Of a stretch of 64,000 nucleotides of DNA, positions 55,974 through 64,000 are shown one piece after another. Source of the DNA: Leucothrix pacifica. GTDB lineage: Bacteria; Pseudomonadota; Gammaproteobacteria; Thiotrichales; Thiotrichaceae. A model generated the notes under the pieces. The model did no database searches and was not told the origin of the DNA. It worked only from the letters and a program-made list of their open reading frames with translations. The stretch's first letter is position 1. Every line of letters begins with the position of its first letter. The translations under genes and the position numbers were made by a program. The DNA lies in contig NZ_QGKM01000015.1 of the NCBI RefSeq assembly GCF_003172875.1, positions 1 through 64,000 on the forward strand. Reading direction: 5' to 3'.

Positions 55974-57074
55974 TTACGAAGAGTACAATAAAGATTTTCC
56001 CTCTGAAAATAACTGAATCTTCGACGGATTCGCTGACAGACGCATTGTATTATTGCGTACATTGCGATGGATGCCCGGCAACTTTGCAATGATAGGATTA
56101 TCACCCTCTGTTGGCTTGGTAAAATACACTTGCGTTACCTCACCTAGTGCCTCAGATATTTCAATAGTGCCTTCAAAAGCATAGTTCTCTGAGTCGGTAG
56201 GCAGCATATCCTCTGGTCGAATACCCACATTCACAGCAATACCTTGTTGGTTAGACTGAGTGGGAATATTCGCTTCAATGACGCCGCCACCTGCATGGAC
56301 TTTAACTTTAGTCACCTCTCCTGTTTCTACTATTTCTCCTGGCATCAGGTTCATTGCCGGAGAACCGATAAACTGAGCAACAAACTCATTTTCAGGGCGT
56401 TCATACAAGTCCAGGGGGCTTCCCACCTGTGCAATTCCTTTGTTCGCCAAAACCACAATACGTGTCGCTAACGTCATTGCTTCAACCTGATCATGCGTCA
56501 CATAGATCATTGTGGAATTAGGCATAGTTTCTTTAAGTTGGGCAATTTCAATACGGGTGGCCACCCGCAGTGCTGCATCAAGATTCGATAATGGTTCATC
56601 AAACAGATACACTTTGGGATCTCGCACGATCGAGCGTCCAATGGCAACCCTCTGCCGCTGTCCTCCGGATAGCGCTTTAGGCAATCGGTCAAGATACTCA
56701 TCCAGTTGAAGAATCTTAGCGGCTTTACTAACAGCTGTATCTATTTCTTTAGGTGTTTTCTTTGCCAGTTTCAGTGCAAAGGACATATTCTCACGCACGG
56801 TCATGTGAGGATACAAGGCATAGGACTGGAATACCATTGCAATCCCACGTTGTGCCGGTGGCACATTATTCATGTGCTCTCCGTCAATATAAAAATCACC
56901 TTCAGTGATCGTTTCCAATCCTGCAATCATCCGCAATAGCGTTGATTTACCACAACCAGACGGGCCAACAAATACAATCAGCTCGCCTGTTTCAATATCA
57001 AGATTAATATCCTTAAGTACATTAATCTTGCTACCATATGTTTTTCCAACATTAGTAAGTTTCAGATCTGCCAT
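55974..57074 (-). CDS. aglK: Alpha-glucoside ABC transporter ATP-binding protein
   Basis: This is a 366-residue MalK/UgpC-type ATPase. Walker A '[11 protein letters not shown]', the Q loop, signature '[13 protein letters not shown]' and Walker B '[12 protein letters not shown]' are all present. A C-terminal TOBE/regulatory region ('[10 protein letters not shown]') follows. It energises the AglFG permease. I chose the ATG at 57074, with AAGGA upstream, over one at 57140 that lies only 1 nt from the preceding gene's stop. It is the last gene of the aglEFGK run. Confidence 0.92.
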   Translation of the reverse strand: MADLKLTNVGKTYGSKINVLKDINLDIETGELIVFVGPSGCGKSTLLRMIAGLETITEGDFYIDGEHMNNVPPAQRGIAMVFQSYALYPHMTVRENMSFALKLAKKTPKEIDTAVSKAAKILQLDEYLDRLPKALSGGQRQRVAIGRSIVRDPKVYLFDEPLSNLDAALRVATRIEIAQLKETMPNSTMIYVTHDQVEAMTLATRIVVLANKGIAQVGSPLDLYERPENEFVAQFIGSPAMNLMPGEIVETGEVTKVKVHAGGGVIEANIPTQSNQQGIAVNVGIRPEDMLPTDSENYAFEGTIEISEALGEVTQVYFTKPTEGDNPIIAKLPGIHRNVRNNTMRLSANPSKIQLFSEGKSLLYSS

Positions 57075-57140
57075 GAGTGACTTTCCTTCATCCAATTCGT
57101 TTTGTGTATGCGATAGGTAAAAGTTTTGAATACCTGCCAC

Positions 57141-58272
57141 TTATTTGACTGAGCCAGCCAGTAAGCCACGCACAAGATATTTTTGCATCATAAAGAACAT
57201 CAGTATCGGTACGGCAATTGAGACAAATGCCGAAGTAGCCAGTATTTCCCAATTTCCTCCCCGCGTACCCAGCAATTCAACGATTTGCTTGGTCATTACA
57301 GTGGTTTCCCCAGTTGAATCAATCAGAAATACCATGGCGACTAATAGGTCATTCCACGTCCATAAAAACTGAAAAATAGCAAAGGAAGCTAACGCGGGGA
57401 AAGACAGGGGCAGAATGATTTTGACGAAAATCTGAAAGTCTGTCGCACCATCCACTCGGGCATTTTCAATAATATCCTTTGGCAATCCCACCATATAATT
57501 ACGCAATAAATAGATAGCCAGCGGGAGTCCAAACCCAGTGTGAGCGAGCCACACACCGATATAGCCTTTACCCAAACCAATTTCATTGTGAAGCTTCAAA
57601 AGAGGGATTAAAGCAAGTTGTAATGGTACAACCAGTAATCCCACTACCGCAGCGATGAGTAAAGCCCTACCTGGAAAGTCCATCCATGCCAACGCATAAG
57701 CGGCAAAGGCTGCAATGAGAATCGGGATAACTGTTGCAGGGATGGTTACCGTTAATGTATTAAAGAATGCTTTTGCCATTCCCTCCCTGTTATCTTCAAG
57801 TAAAACATTTCTATAGTTTTCGGTAGTAAATTCGGGTGGCGATTCAGCGGTAACAAATATGCGTTGTCCACGTTTACCAGTGAATGGCTCTGTATTTGCC
57901 ATACGGTAATCACCATTAGGTTGCTCCTTTTTTCAGCTCAGCGGTATCAGTGGCGTTATAGCGACTGATTTCACGTGAACTGGTACCCCAGACGGAAATA
58001 ATGGCACCACTTTCCTTTGTAAATAGGTTTCCCTCAATGACAAATTGGCCATCTTTTTCGACCTGTTTTGTAGGAGGGTCGGTACGCAACGTGAAATTTT
58101 GTACGGATGGCGTTAGAGAGTTCCACCAACCACTGCTCGCAATTTGGTCCGATGTGCGAAAGGAAGATACCAGTAGTCCCACAGTAGGGAATAACCAAAG
58201 CAAAACAAGCATCAATAAGGAAATATGTACTGCCCAGGTCAGGCCCGATTTTTTACCAACAATATTGTCCAT
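57141..58272 (-). pseudogene. aglG: AglG permease gene split by a frameshift
   Basis: Two frames together make one AglG-like permease. The first (58272 to 57916, 118 residues) has the first membrane helix and the start of the periplasmic insert typical of AglG. It stops after 'TAELKKGAT'. The second (57902 to 57141) continues the insert ('EPFTGKRGQRIF', 'FTTENYRNVL') and has the remaining membrane helices with the EAA loop 'ENARVDGATDFQIF'. Removing one base from the A6 run at 57928-57933 joins them as 'ELKKEQPNGDYRMANTEPF'. If real, the transporter is inactive unless the shift is bypassed. A base-calling error is possible. Confidence 0.78.
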
Positions 58273-59279
58273 TACTGCATCTCCTTACGAGCGTTGTACA
58301 CATTCCAGATAAGAATGGGCATGACTAACAGCATTATGATCATGGCACTAGCGGAACCCACGCCCCAATCATGTGAGCGGAATAACTTGTCATACATATA
58401 ATTCGCTAATACTTGGGTCTCCCATTGTCCATTGGTCATTGCGAATACAATATCGAAGACTTTTAATACGGTAATAGTGATTGTTGTCCAGACGACTACG
58501 ATAGTACCCATGATTTGCGGCACCTTAATCTTAAAGAACACCTGAAATGGACTAGCCCCATCAATGATAGCTGCTTCAACCGTTTCCTCCGGAATACCTC
58601 GCAGGGCAGCAGATAGAATAACCATTGCAAAGCCTGTTTGGATCCAGACCAAGACAATCATCAATAGAATGTTGTTCCAGAATGGGATGGTTAACCAGTT
58701 GTTCGGAGAGTCGCCACCAAAGAAAATATATAACGCGTTGAGCACACCAATCTGGTCTTGATCAATTGGACGTGCGTCATAAACCAGTTTCCATATAACG
58801 GCTGCACCAACAAAAGAAATTGCCATTGGCATAAAAATTAACGATTTAGCGAGATTGCCCCAGAAAACCCTATCTGAGAGTTGAGCAGCAAGTAAGCCAA
58901 ATGCCGTTGAAAGTGCAGGCACGATCAGTAACCAAAGCATGTTATTTTTTAGTGCTTCCCAAAACTTGGGTTCATCAAGCATCTGCTCGTAATTATCCAA
59001 GCCAACAAAGGCCGATCCACCATCAGGAAGTCGTTCAGTCAGTGACAGACGTAAGGTTTCTACTACGGGGTAGGCTAGGTACACGCCCAGCGCTAATAGA
59101 GCCGGTAGTAAAAATAACCAAGGACGAATGATATTTGCTCGATTAATATTCTTGCCAGCATTAGGCCCACTAGCAGGAAACAATACTTTATCTAGAAACT
59201 GGTTGGAAAAATAAAAATAGCCTACGCAACCACCCACACCAATAATAATGGTCAAGAGACCTTGAAGTGCTGGATTCAT
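58272..59279 (-). CDS. aglF: Alpha-glucoside ABC transporter permease AglF
   Basis: This is a 335-residue membrane protein with about eight hydrophobic segments, including two N-terminal ones. The EAA coupling loop is 'EAAIIDGASPFQVFFKI'. It matches AglF, with 'RPWLFLLPALLALGVYLAYPV' at the start of the MalF-like part. Its stop overlaps the aglG start as TAATG, so the permease pair is translated together. It lies 83 bp after aglE, across an attenuator-like hairpin. Confidence 0.9.
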   Translation of the reverse strand: MNPALQGLLTIIIGVGGCVGYFYFSNQFLDKVLFPASGPNAGKNINRANIIRPWLFLLPALLALGVYLAYPVVETLRLSLTERLPDGGSAFVGLDNYEQMLDEPKFWEALKNNMLWLLIVPALSTAFGLLAAQLSDRVFWGNLAKSLIFMPMAISFVGAAVIWKLVYDARPIDQDQIGVLNALYIFFGGDSPNNWLTIPFWNNILLMIVLVWIQTGFAMVILSAALRGIPEETVEAAIIDGASPFQVFFKIKVPQIMGTIVVVWTTITITVLKVFDIVFAMTNGQWETQVLANYMYDKLFRSHDWGVGSASAMIIMLLVMPILIWNVYNARKEMQ

Positions 59280-59300
59280 ATTAACCCCTCCTTAGTATAT

Positions 59301-59338
59301 AAAACAAAGGGCATCTTGCGGTGTTGTAAGCTGCCCTT
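59301..59338 (-). terminator. Attenuator-like hairpin between aglE and aglF
   Basis: On the minus strand AAGGGCA and TGCCCTT pair across an 18-nt loop, followed by TGTTTT. Partial terminators at this spot commonly let the binding protein be made in excess over the permease. Confidence 0.65.
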
Positions 59339-59362
59339 CTTTTTTTAGGATTTAGGGCGGAG

Positions 59363-60730
59363 TTACTTTTTCAAAGCATCCCAGCTATCCTGAATGGCTT
59401 TACTGACTTCAGCAGCATCTTTACCGCCAGCATAATCAACCATACCTGTCCAGAAGCTACCAGCACCTACACCACCTGGCATGAGGTCTGATCCATCAAA
59501 ACGGAATGTGGTCGCATTCAACAAGATATCTCCCATGCCACGCAATGTGTCATCTGCATACATTTTTGGATTAACCCCTTTGAATGGTGTAAGGAACCCT
59601 TTTTGTGCCATCCATACTTCGTGCGCGATAGGTGACTTCAAGAATTCAACCAAGGCTCTTGCAGCAGGGCTGTCTTTAGTAATGGTGAATAAAGTACCTG
59701 CGCCTAATACTGGTTTACCAAGGTCTTTATCAGCATACGACGGGAAGTAGAAGAAGTCTGCATCCGCGCCAATTTCTGTTCCCTCAGGGAAGAATGCGGG
59801 GATGAAGGAAGCCTGACGATGCATATAGCACTGTGGAGGTGATGAGAAAAGACCTTTAGGGCTGTCACGGAAATCTGTTGAAGCGACTGAACCAGCGCCG
59901 CCAGCAACATATTTATCGTTACGGGCAAATGCACCGAACTCTTCAATTGCAGCAACAACTCGCTCATCAGTAAACGAAATTTCATTGCTAACCCATTGGT
60001 CGTAAACCTCAGGCGGTTGGGTACGCAGCATCATATCCTCAACCCAGTCAGTTGCTGGCCAGCCTGTTGCTCCACCGGAACCCAGACCAATACACCAAGG
60101 TTTGCCTCCGTCTTTGGCAATTTGATCAGTGAGTTTTTTCAGATCTTCCATTGACTCAGGTACTTCGTACCCAGCGTCTTCAAAGTTCTCTGGCGAGTAC
60201 CAAACGAGTGACTTCACATCGACTTTAAAGAAGAATCCGTATAAATCCTTTTCACCTTTTGAGTTAGCGAAAGTAGCAAGATCAACCCAAGACTGACCTG
60301 CTGCATAGTTTTCTTTAACCCAGTCTGCTGTTTCAGAGCCCAGCGGTGTCAGAAAACCACGTTTTGCCATATCAGCTGCTAAGCCAGGCTGTGGGAATAC
60401 CGCTATATTAGGCGCTGAGCCAGCTTCAGCATCAATCATGATTTGTTGCTCAAAGCTGTCTGAGCCAACGTATTTGACGTCAGCGTTACTCGCCTTTGCG
60501 AAATAAGACAGTACATTCTCAAATACTTTTTGATCTGGCCCAAGCCATGGTCCGAAGACGGTGACTTGTTCACCTTTCAGGTCAGTCTTTTTTAGGGCTT
60601 CGTAGCTTTCCCAGTTAAAGTCACCTTCACCAGGTTTAAATGGCATTTCACCGGCAGCAATCGCTGCTCCTGTGAATGTAGAAGCCGCAAATAGAGCCGC
60701 AGCTATCGCGGGCTTAAGATGTAAATTCAT
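59363..60730 (-). CDS. aglE: Alpha-glucoside-binding periplasmic protein AglE
   Basis: This is a 455-residue family 1 solute-binding protein with a signal peptide (about 1-25). It contains 'GEQVTVFGPWLGPDQKVF', 'NIAVFPQPGLAADMAKRG', 'GKPWCIGLGSGGATGWPATDWVED' in outline and the AglE-like C-terminal 'LMPGGVGAGSFWTGMVDY'. It captures alpha-glucosides in the periplasm and hands them to AglFG. It is the first gene of the operon, and a perfect LacI-type operator lies 37 bp upstream of its ATG. Confidence 0.92.
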   Translation of the reverse strand: MNLHLKPAIAAALFAASTFTGAAIAAGEMPFKPGEGDFNWESYEALKKTDLKGEQVTVFGPWLGPDQKVFENVLSYFAKASNADVKYVGSDSFEQQIMIDAEAGSAPNIAVFPQPGLAADMAKRGFLTPLGSETADWVKENYAAGQSWVDLATFANSKGEKDLYGFFFKVDVKSLVWYSPENFEDAGYEVPESMEDLKKLTDQIAKDGGKPWCIGLGSGGATGWPATDWVEDMMLRTQPPEVYDQWVSNEISFTDERVVAAIEEFGAFARNDKYVAGGAGSVASTDFRDSPKGLFSSPPQCYMHRQASFIPAFFPEGTEIGADADFFYFPSYADKDLGKPVLGAGTLFTITKDSPAARALVEFLKSPIAHEVWMAQKGFLTPFKGVNPKMYADDTLRGMGDILLNATTFRFDGSDLMPGGVGAGSFWTGMVDYAGGKDAAEVSKAIQDSWDALKK

Positions 60731-60767
60731 AATATCTCCTCATAATGACAAAGCACAAATCAAAAAA

Positions 60768-60781
60768 TCAAAGCGCTTTGA
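60768..60781. promoter_or_regulatory. LacI-type operator for aglEFGK
   Basis: TCAAAGCGCTTTGA, a perfect 14-bp palindrome, 37 bp upstream of the aglE ATG. Confidence 0.85.
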
Positions 60782-61012
60782 CGGTTATTGTAGTTAAGGC
60801 TATTTTAGAATGCAATGAATTAGTCGCTTAAATTTTTAGTGCACCGTATGGTCTGCTGCTTGACACGTTTCCTGCAATAATAATGTATTTACTGTGCTTG
60901 TTAGGTAATTTGAAGTAAAGAACTATTATCGTTAAGGTACAAAAAATGAAAATGGTTCTCACTACCTTGTTAATTTGAAATCCTTCAGTTATATTGAGAA
61001 TACCTTGGATAT

Positions 61013-61026
61013 TCAAAGCGCTTTGA
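61013..61026. promoter_or_regulatory. LacI-type operator for aglR-bgl
   Basis: TCAAAGCGCTTTGA, identical to the aglE site, ending 13 bp before the regulator's ATG, so it should mediate autorepression. Confidence 0.85.
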
Positions 61027-61039
61027 GAAAAGATCCTAC

Positions 61040-62065
61040 ATGAACCTAAAACAGCTTGCCGACCATTTAAAACTATCGCCCACCACCGTGAGCCGTGCGT
61101 TAAATGGCTATCCGGAAGTTAGTGAAAAAACGCGCAATCGGGTGCTAGCTGCCGCAGAAGCCAATCACTACCACCCCAGCCATCACGCTACTCGCTTGGC
61201 TAAGGGTAAGGCTCATGTCATTGCTCATGTCGTTCCTTTATCTGTCCACACCATGATCAACCCACACTTTTCAGACTTTATTGCAGGCGCCGGACTAACC
61301 TATGCAAAGGCTGGCTACGACATGATCTTGCGTGTGGTCATGGAGAGTGAAGAAGAGGCGGTTTATCGTAGCTTTGCCAAAGACGGCAGGGTAGATGGCG
61401 TTATCGTTCATGGTCCACGTGTTGGTGATACACGAATCGCGCTACTTCAGGATCTCGGCTTACCCTTTGTGGTTCACGGTAGAACGATGGCGGATGATGC
61501 TGACTACAGCTGGCTGGATGTGAACAACTTCAGAGCTTTTGAACGGGCGACCAATTTCTTATTAGACCTTGGGCATCAAAAAATCGCACTGGTAAACGGT
61601 TTTGAAGATATGGTGTTTGCCGCCAGACGTCGTGACGGCTATCTCAAAGCACTAAAAGATGCCGGTATTCCTATCGATCCGGAGATTATGTTTAGTAGTG
61701 AAATGGTCGAGCCACAAGGTTACCAGGCGCTGAAAAAAGTTTTAAAGCAGGCCAAGGCACCCACTGCAATCTTGTTATCCAGTATTCTTCCGGCACTGGG
61801 TGCAGTACGAGCCATTCATGAGGCAGGCTTAGTGCCGGGTAAAGATGTATCGCTGGTGGTCTTCGATGACCAACTTTCTTTCTTACAAAACAGTGGTGAC
61901 ATACCGATGTTCACATCGCTAAGGTCATCCATTCACGACGCAGGAACACGCGTTGCTGAAATGCTCCTTTCAAAAATCAATCAACCAGACTCCGGTTTCT
62001 GCCATGAATTGTGGGAGGCTGAGTTTGTACTTGGCTCCTCAACAGCACGGCCACCACAAGCCTGA
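61040..62065 (+). CDS. aglR: LacI-family repressor of the glucoside locus
   Basis: This is a 341-residue LacI-type regulator. The N-terminal HTH reads 'MNLKQLADHLKLSPTTVSRAL' in segments, with hinge 'NHYHPSHHATRLAKGKA', then a periplasmic-binding-protein-like effector domain ('VDGVIVHGPR', 'SLVVFDDQLSF'). It sits between divergent aglE and cotranscribed bglA. Identical palindromes next to aglE, aglA and its own start indicate the regulon. The inducer is probably an alpha- or beta-glucoside. Confidence 0.92.
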   Translation: MNLKQLADHLKLSPTTVSRALNGYPEVSEKTRNRVLAAAEANHYHPSHHATRLAKGKAHVIAHVVPLSVHTMINPHFSDFIAGAGLTYAKAGYDMILRVVMESEEEAVYRSFAKDGRVDGVIVHGPRVGDTRIALLQDLGLPFVVHGRTMADDADYSWLDVNNFRAFERATNFLLDLGHQKIALVNGFEDMVFAARRRDGYLKALKDAGIPIDPEIMFSSEMVEPQGYQALKKVLKQAKAPTAILLSSILPALGAVRAIHEAGLVPGKDVSLVVFDDQLSFLQNSGDIPMFTSLRSSIHDAGTRVAEMLLSKINQPDSGFCHELWEAEFVLGSSTARPPQA

Positions 62066-62089
62066 GTGCTATTCACTGAGTAAATTAAA

Positions 62090-63421
62090 ATGACAATCGA
62101 TTTCACACGAAAAGACTTCCCTGAGGGGTTCGAGTTTGGTGTTGCGACCTCTGCCTATCAAATAGAAGGCAGCGACTTTGGCGGCTGTGGCCGTTCACAA
62201 TGGGATGACTTTGCCGCCACACCGGGCAATGTGGTTCGTGGTGAAAACGGCGCAATCGCCTGCGACCATTACCATAAATGGGCGGAAGATTTTGACCTGA
62301 TCAAAGACTGTGGCTTGGATTCCTATCGTTTTTCTACCTCATGGGCGCGCGTAATGCCTGAAGGCAGAGGGCAGGTAAATCAACAAGGTCTGGACTACTA
62401 CGACCGCTTAGTAGACGGCTTACTGGAGCGCGATATAAAACCCTACGCATGTCTTTATCACTGGGAATTACCGAGTGCCATTCTGGACATGGGTGGCTGG
62501 CGTAATCGTGATATCGCGGATTGGTTTGCTGACTTTGCCGAAGTCATTATGGGTCGTATCGGAGACCGTTTACACGCTGCCGCCACCTTTAACGAGCCGT
62601 GGTGTATCGCATGGCTCAGTCATTTCTTAGGTCATCACGCACCGGGCGTCAGAGACGTCAGGGCCGCTACCCGTGCCATGCATCACGTACTGCTGGCTCA
62701 CGGTAAAGCGATTCAAACTATGCGCGGTTTAGGTATGGATAATTTAGGCGTAGTCATGAACTTTGAATACGCCAGTCCGGTGGATGACACACCACAAGCG
62801 CAAGAATCCGCCAAGCTTTACGACGGCATTTACAATCGCTGGTTCTTAGGCGGCGTGTTTAACAAGGCATATCCGGAAGACGTGGTGGCTGAGATTGGTC
62901 AGCACCTTCCAGATAACTATCAGGATGATTTTGAGACTATCGCCGCGCCAGTGGATTGGCTGGGCGTGAACTACTACACCCGTAAGGTCATCGCACCCAA
63001 TGACAGCGGACAGTTCCCATATCACGATGAGATTGAAGGGCCATTGCCTAAAACTGCGATGGAGTGGGAAGTCTACCCGCAAGGATTGCATCACTTCTTA
63101 ACGTGGGCAGACCGCGAATACACCAAAGGTTTACCGATCTATGTGACTGAAAACGGCATGGCTTCTTATGATGAGGTTGAAGATGGCGAAGTTGCTGATC
63201 CGGTGCGGATTGATTATCTGAATCAGCATGTTGCGGCAGTGAAGCAGGCGATTGCAGATGGCTCGCCAGTGAAGGGGTATTTTGTCTGGTCGCTGCTGGA
63301 TAATTATGAATGGGCGCTGGGCTATGACAAGCGATTTGGGCTGGTGCATGTGGATTTTGAGAGCTTGGAGAGGACGCCTAAGGGGTCTTATTTGGGGTTG
63401 AAGGAGGCGTTGGTGAAGTAG
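62090..63421 (+). CDS. Beta-glucosidase (GH1)
   Basis: This is a 443-residue GH1 enzyme of normal length without signal peptide. The acid/base is E169 in 'TFNEPWC' and the nucleophile E354 in 'YVTENGM'. 'FGVATSAYQIEG' at the start and 'YFVWSLLDNYEWALGY' near the end bind the glucosyl unit. It hydrolyses beta-glucosides such as cellobiose in the cytoplasm. It starts 24 nt after aglR, so it shares the regulator's operator. Its place in an alpha-glucoside locus suggests a dual-anomer glucoside pathway. Confidence 0.94.
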   Translation: MTIDFTRKDFPEGFEFGVATSAYQIEGSDFGGCGRSQWDDFAATPGNVVRGENGAIACDHYHKWAEDFDLIKDCGLDSYRFSTSWARVMPEGRGQVNQQGLDYYDRLVDGLLERDIKPYACLYHWELPSAILDMGGWRNRDIADWFADFAEVIMGRIGDRLHAAATFNEPWCIAWLSHFLGHHAPGVRDVRAATRAMHHVLLAHGKAIQTMRGLGMDNLGVVMNFEYASPVDDTPQAQESAKLYDGIYNRWFLGGVFNKAYPEDVVAEIGQHLPDNYQDDFETIAAPVDWLGVNYYTRKVIAPNDSGQFPYHDEIEGPLPKTAMEWEVYPQGLHHFLTWADREYTKGLPIYVTENGMASYDEVEDGEVADPVRIDYLNQHVAAVKQAIADGSPVKGYFVWSLLDNYEWALGYDKRFGLVHVDFESLERTPKGSYLGLKEALVK

Positions 63422-63474
63422 TCGCTGGCGACGGAAGCAGAGAAATTCTAAACTACATAGTTAGATAACAAACG

Positions 63475-63499
63475 GCCTGAGTTTTTACTCGGGCTTTTT
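63475..63499 (+). terminator. Terminator after the GH1 gene
   Basis: GCCTGAG / CTCGGGC stem (one G-T pair) with a 6-nt loop and a T5 run, 54 bp after the stop. Confidence 0.75.
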
Positions 63500-63649
63500 C
63501 GTTTTTGCCTTGCATATCATCCTTGTGTGTTTGTTACGAATAGGTACTGAACAAGTGCGGTCAACTCACTAGCGTGAAGTTGTAATAAGGGGTAAATATT
63601 GAACTAATATGTTATAAAAGCAGCTTAACTTAATATGAATGGGGTGGAT

Positions 63650-64000
63650 ATGAGTATACCGTTAGCTAAAGTGTTGGATGCACTTAAAAGTGACTTGAAA
63701 AAAGCACAAAAAAACAGTGACCCTAAGAACCCATTGATAATCGAAGACATTGAGGTTGAGTTACAAACTGTAGTTACTTGGGGCGTTGACGGAAAAGGCG
63801 AAGCAACAGGTAAGGTTGATCTTAAAGTTTTGGACTTTTTAAAACTTGGTGAAGCGGAGGCAAAATTGAATGCCAACGGTAAGTGGGAAAAAGCTTCAAC
63901 ACAAAAAATAAAGTTGAAACTGTCGGCTGCCAGCTTGAATGAAGAAACGGGTAAATTAGAAAAAACACAAGTATCGGATACGACAGAAAATGAGCCTGAA
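63650..64000 (+). CDS. Trypco2-like (trypsin-co-occurring) domain protein, partial
   Basis: The frame is open to the window edge (117 residues). It starts 'MSIPLAKVLDALKSDLKKAQ', then 'IEDIEVELQTVVTWGVDGKG', 'GKVDLKVLDF' and 'STQKIKLKLS'. This is the layout of Trypco2 domains, small modules found beside or fused to trypsin-like peptidases in predicted conflict systems. The tail after about residue 95 is polar and charged. The next gene is outside the window. An ATG at 63635 is in frame but has no ribosome site; GGGTGG precedes 63650. Confidence 0.65.
   Translation, partial: MSIPLAKVLDALKSDLKKAQKNSDPKNPLIIEDIEVELQTVVTWGVDGKGEATGKVDLKVLDFLKLGEAEAKLNANGKWEKASTQKIKLKLSAASLNEETGKLEKTQVSDTTENEPE

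Larger units (their letters stand above)
60731..61039. other. 309-bp divergent control region between aglE and aglR
   Basis: It holds two copies of TCAAAGCGCTTTGA (60768 and 61013), one beside each divergent gene, 245 bp apart centre to centre. That is a spacing that could allow repression by looping. AT-rich promoter-like sequence lies between. No gene is evident. Confidence 0.7.

Overview
The window reads as chromosomal DNA of a gammaproteobacterium with moderate GC. The basis is a pilVWX-pilY1 minor-pilin operon, a gspDEF type II secretion block, GlcB next to IclR, an E. coli-like 482-residue GabD and 93-residue PpiC, and an H-NOX/hybrid kinase pair. A marine member of the Thiotrichales (Leucothrix or Cocleimonas type) would fit, but that is an inference. 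The alpha-glucoside (agl) locus at the right end has an organisation best known from alphaproteobacteria and may have been acquired.

Layout. (1) 1-2.5 kb is a decayed mobile and toxin-antitoxin area. An IS66-family element enters from the left and stops at 1285, where it has cut a brnT toxin gene. The antitoxin brnA survives. A macro-domain (DarG-like) fragment follows, broken where an intact Phd/VapC-type pair begins. (2) 2.65-5.9 kb is a solitary type I restriction subunit hsdR. (3) 6.1-7.9 kb is a two-gene unit: a protein made of three copies of a roughly 46-residue repeat, and an amidoligase-family enzyme. It is the best candidate here for an undescribed peptide or protein modification system. 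(4) 8-18 kb holds an aromatic/aspartate aminotransferase, a secreted GH9-SGNH fusion enzyme, a thioredoxin-fold DUF255 protein, a PDC-sensor-like protein, a copper pair (PCuAC chaperone and DUF2946 protein), and a ferredoxin-reductase-like flavoprotein.

(5) 18-28 kb has a transposase-derived DNA-binding-like protein with a zinc ribbon, pteridine reductase, gspD-gspE-gspF with a ComEA-like Ser/Lys-rich protein, galE and a Wza-type export lipoprotein. (6) 28-37 kb has a SOUL lipoprotein, a DUF1456 protein, a fluoride channel, serS, pilVWX-pilY1 and tRNA-Val(GAC). (7) 37-41 kb has a translesion polymerase overlapping a divergent SRAP protein, then H-NOX with its hybrid histidine kinase. (8) 41-53 kb is mostly metabolism (asd, B12/radical SAM, gabD, cytochrome c, glcB-iclR, ppiC, tpx). 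It also has a second hybrid kinase whose ATP-binding site is eroded and an SGNH-like lipoprotein without the usual C-terminal catalytic His.

(9) 54-63.4 kb is a glucoside utilisation locus: aglA (GH13), aglK, a frameshifted aglG, aglF, aglE, a LacI-family regulator and a GH1 beta-glucosidase. Three copies of the palindrome CAAAGCGCTTTG, upstream of aglA, aglE and the regulator, define its probable regulon. (10) The window ends inside a Trypco2-like gene, a domain tied to trypsin-like proteases in conflict systems.

Several genes carry lesions or start anomalies visible in the sequence: tnpA frameshift, brnT truncation, darG-like truncation, aglG frameshift at an A6 run, and an iclR gene whose conserved HTH extends upstream of any standard start codon.
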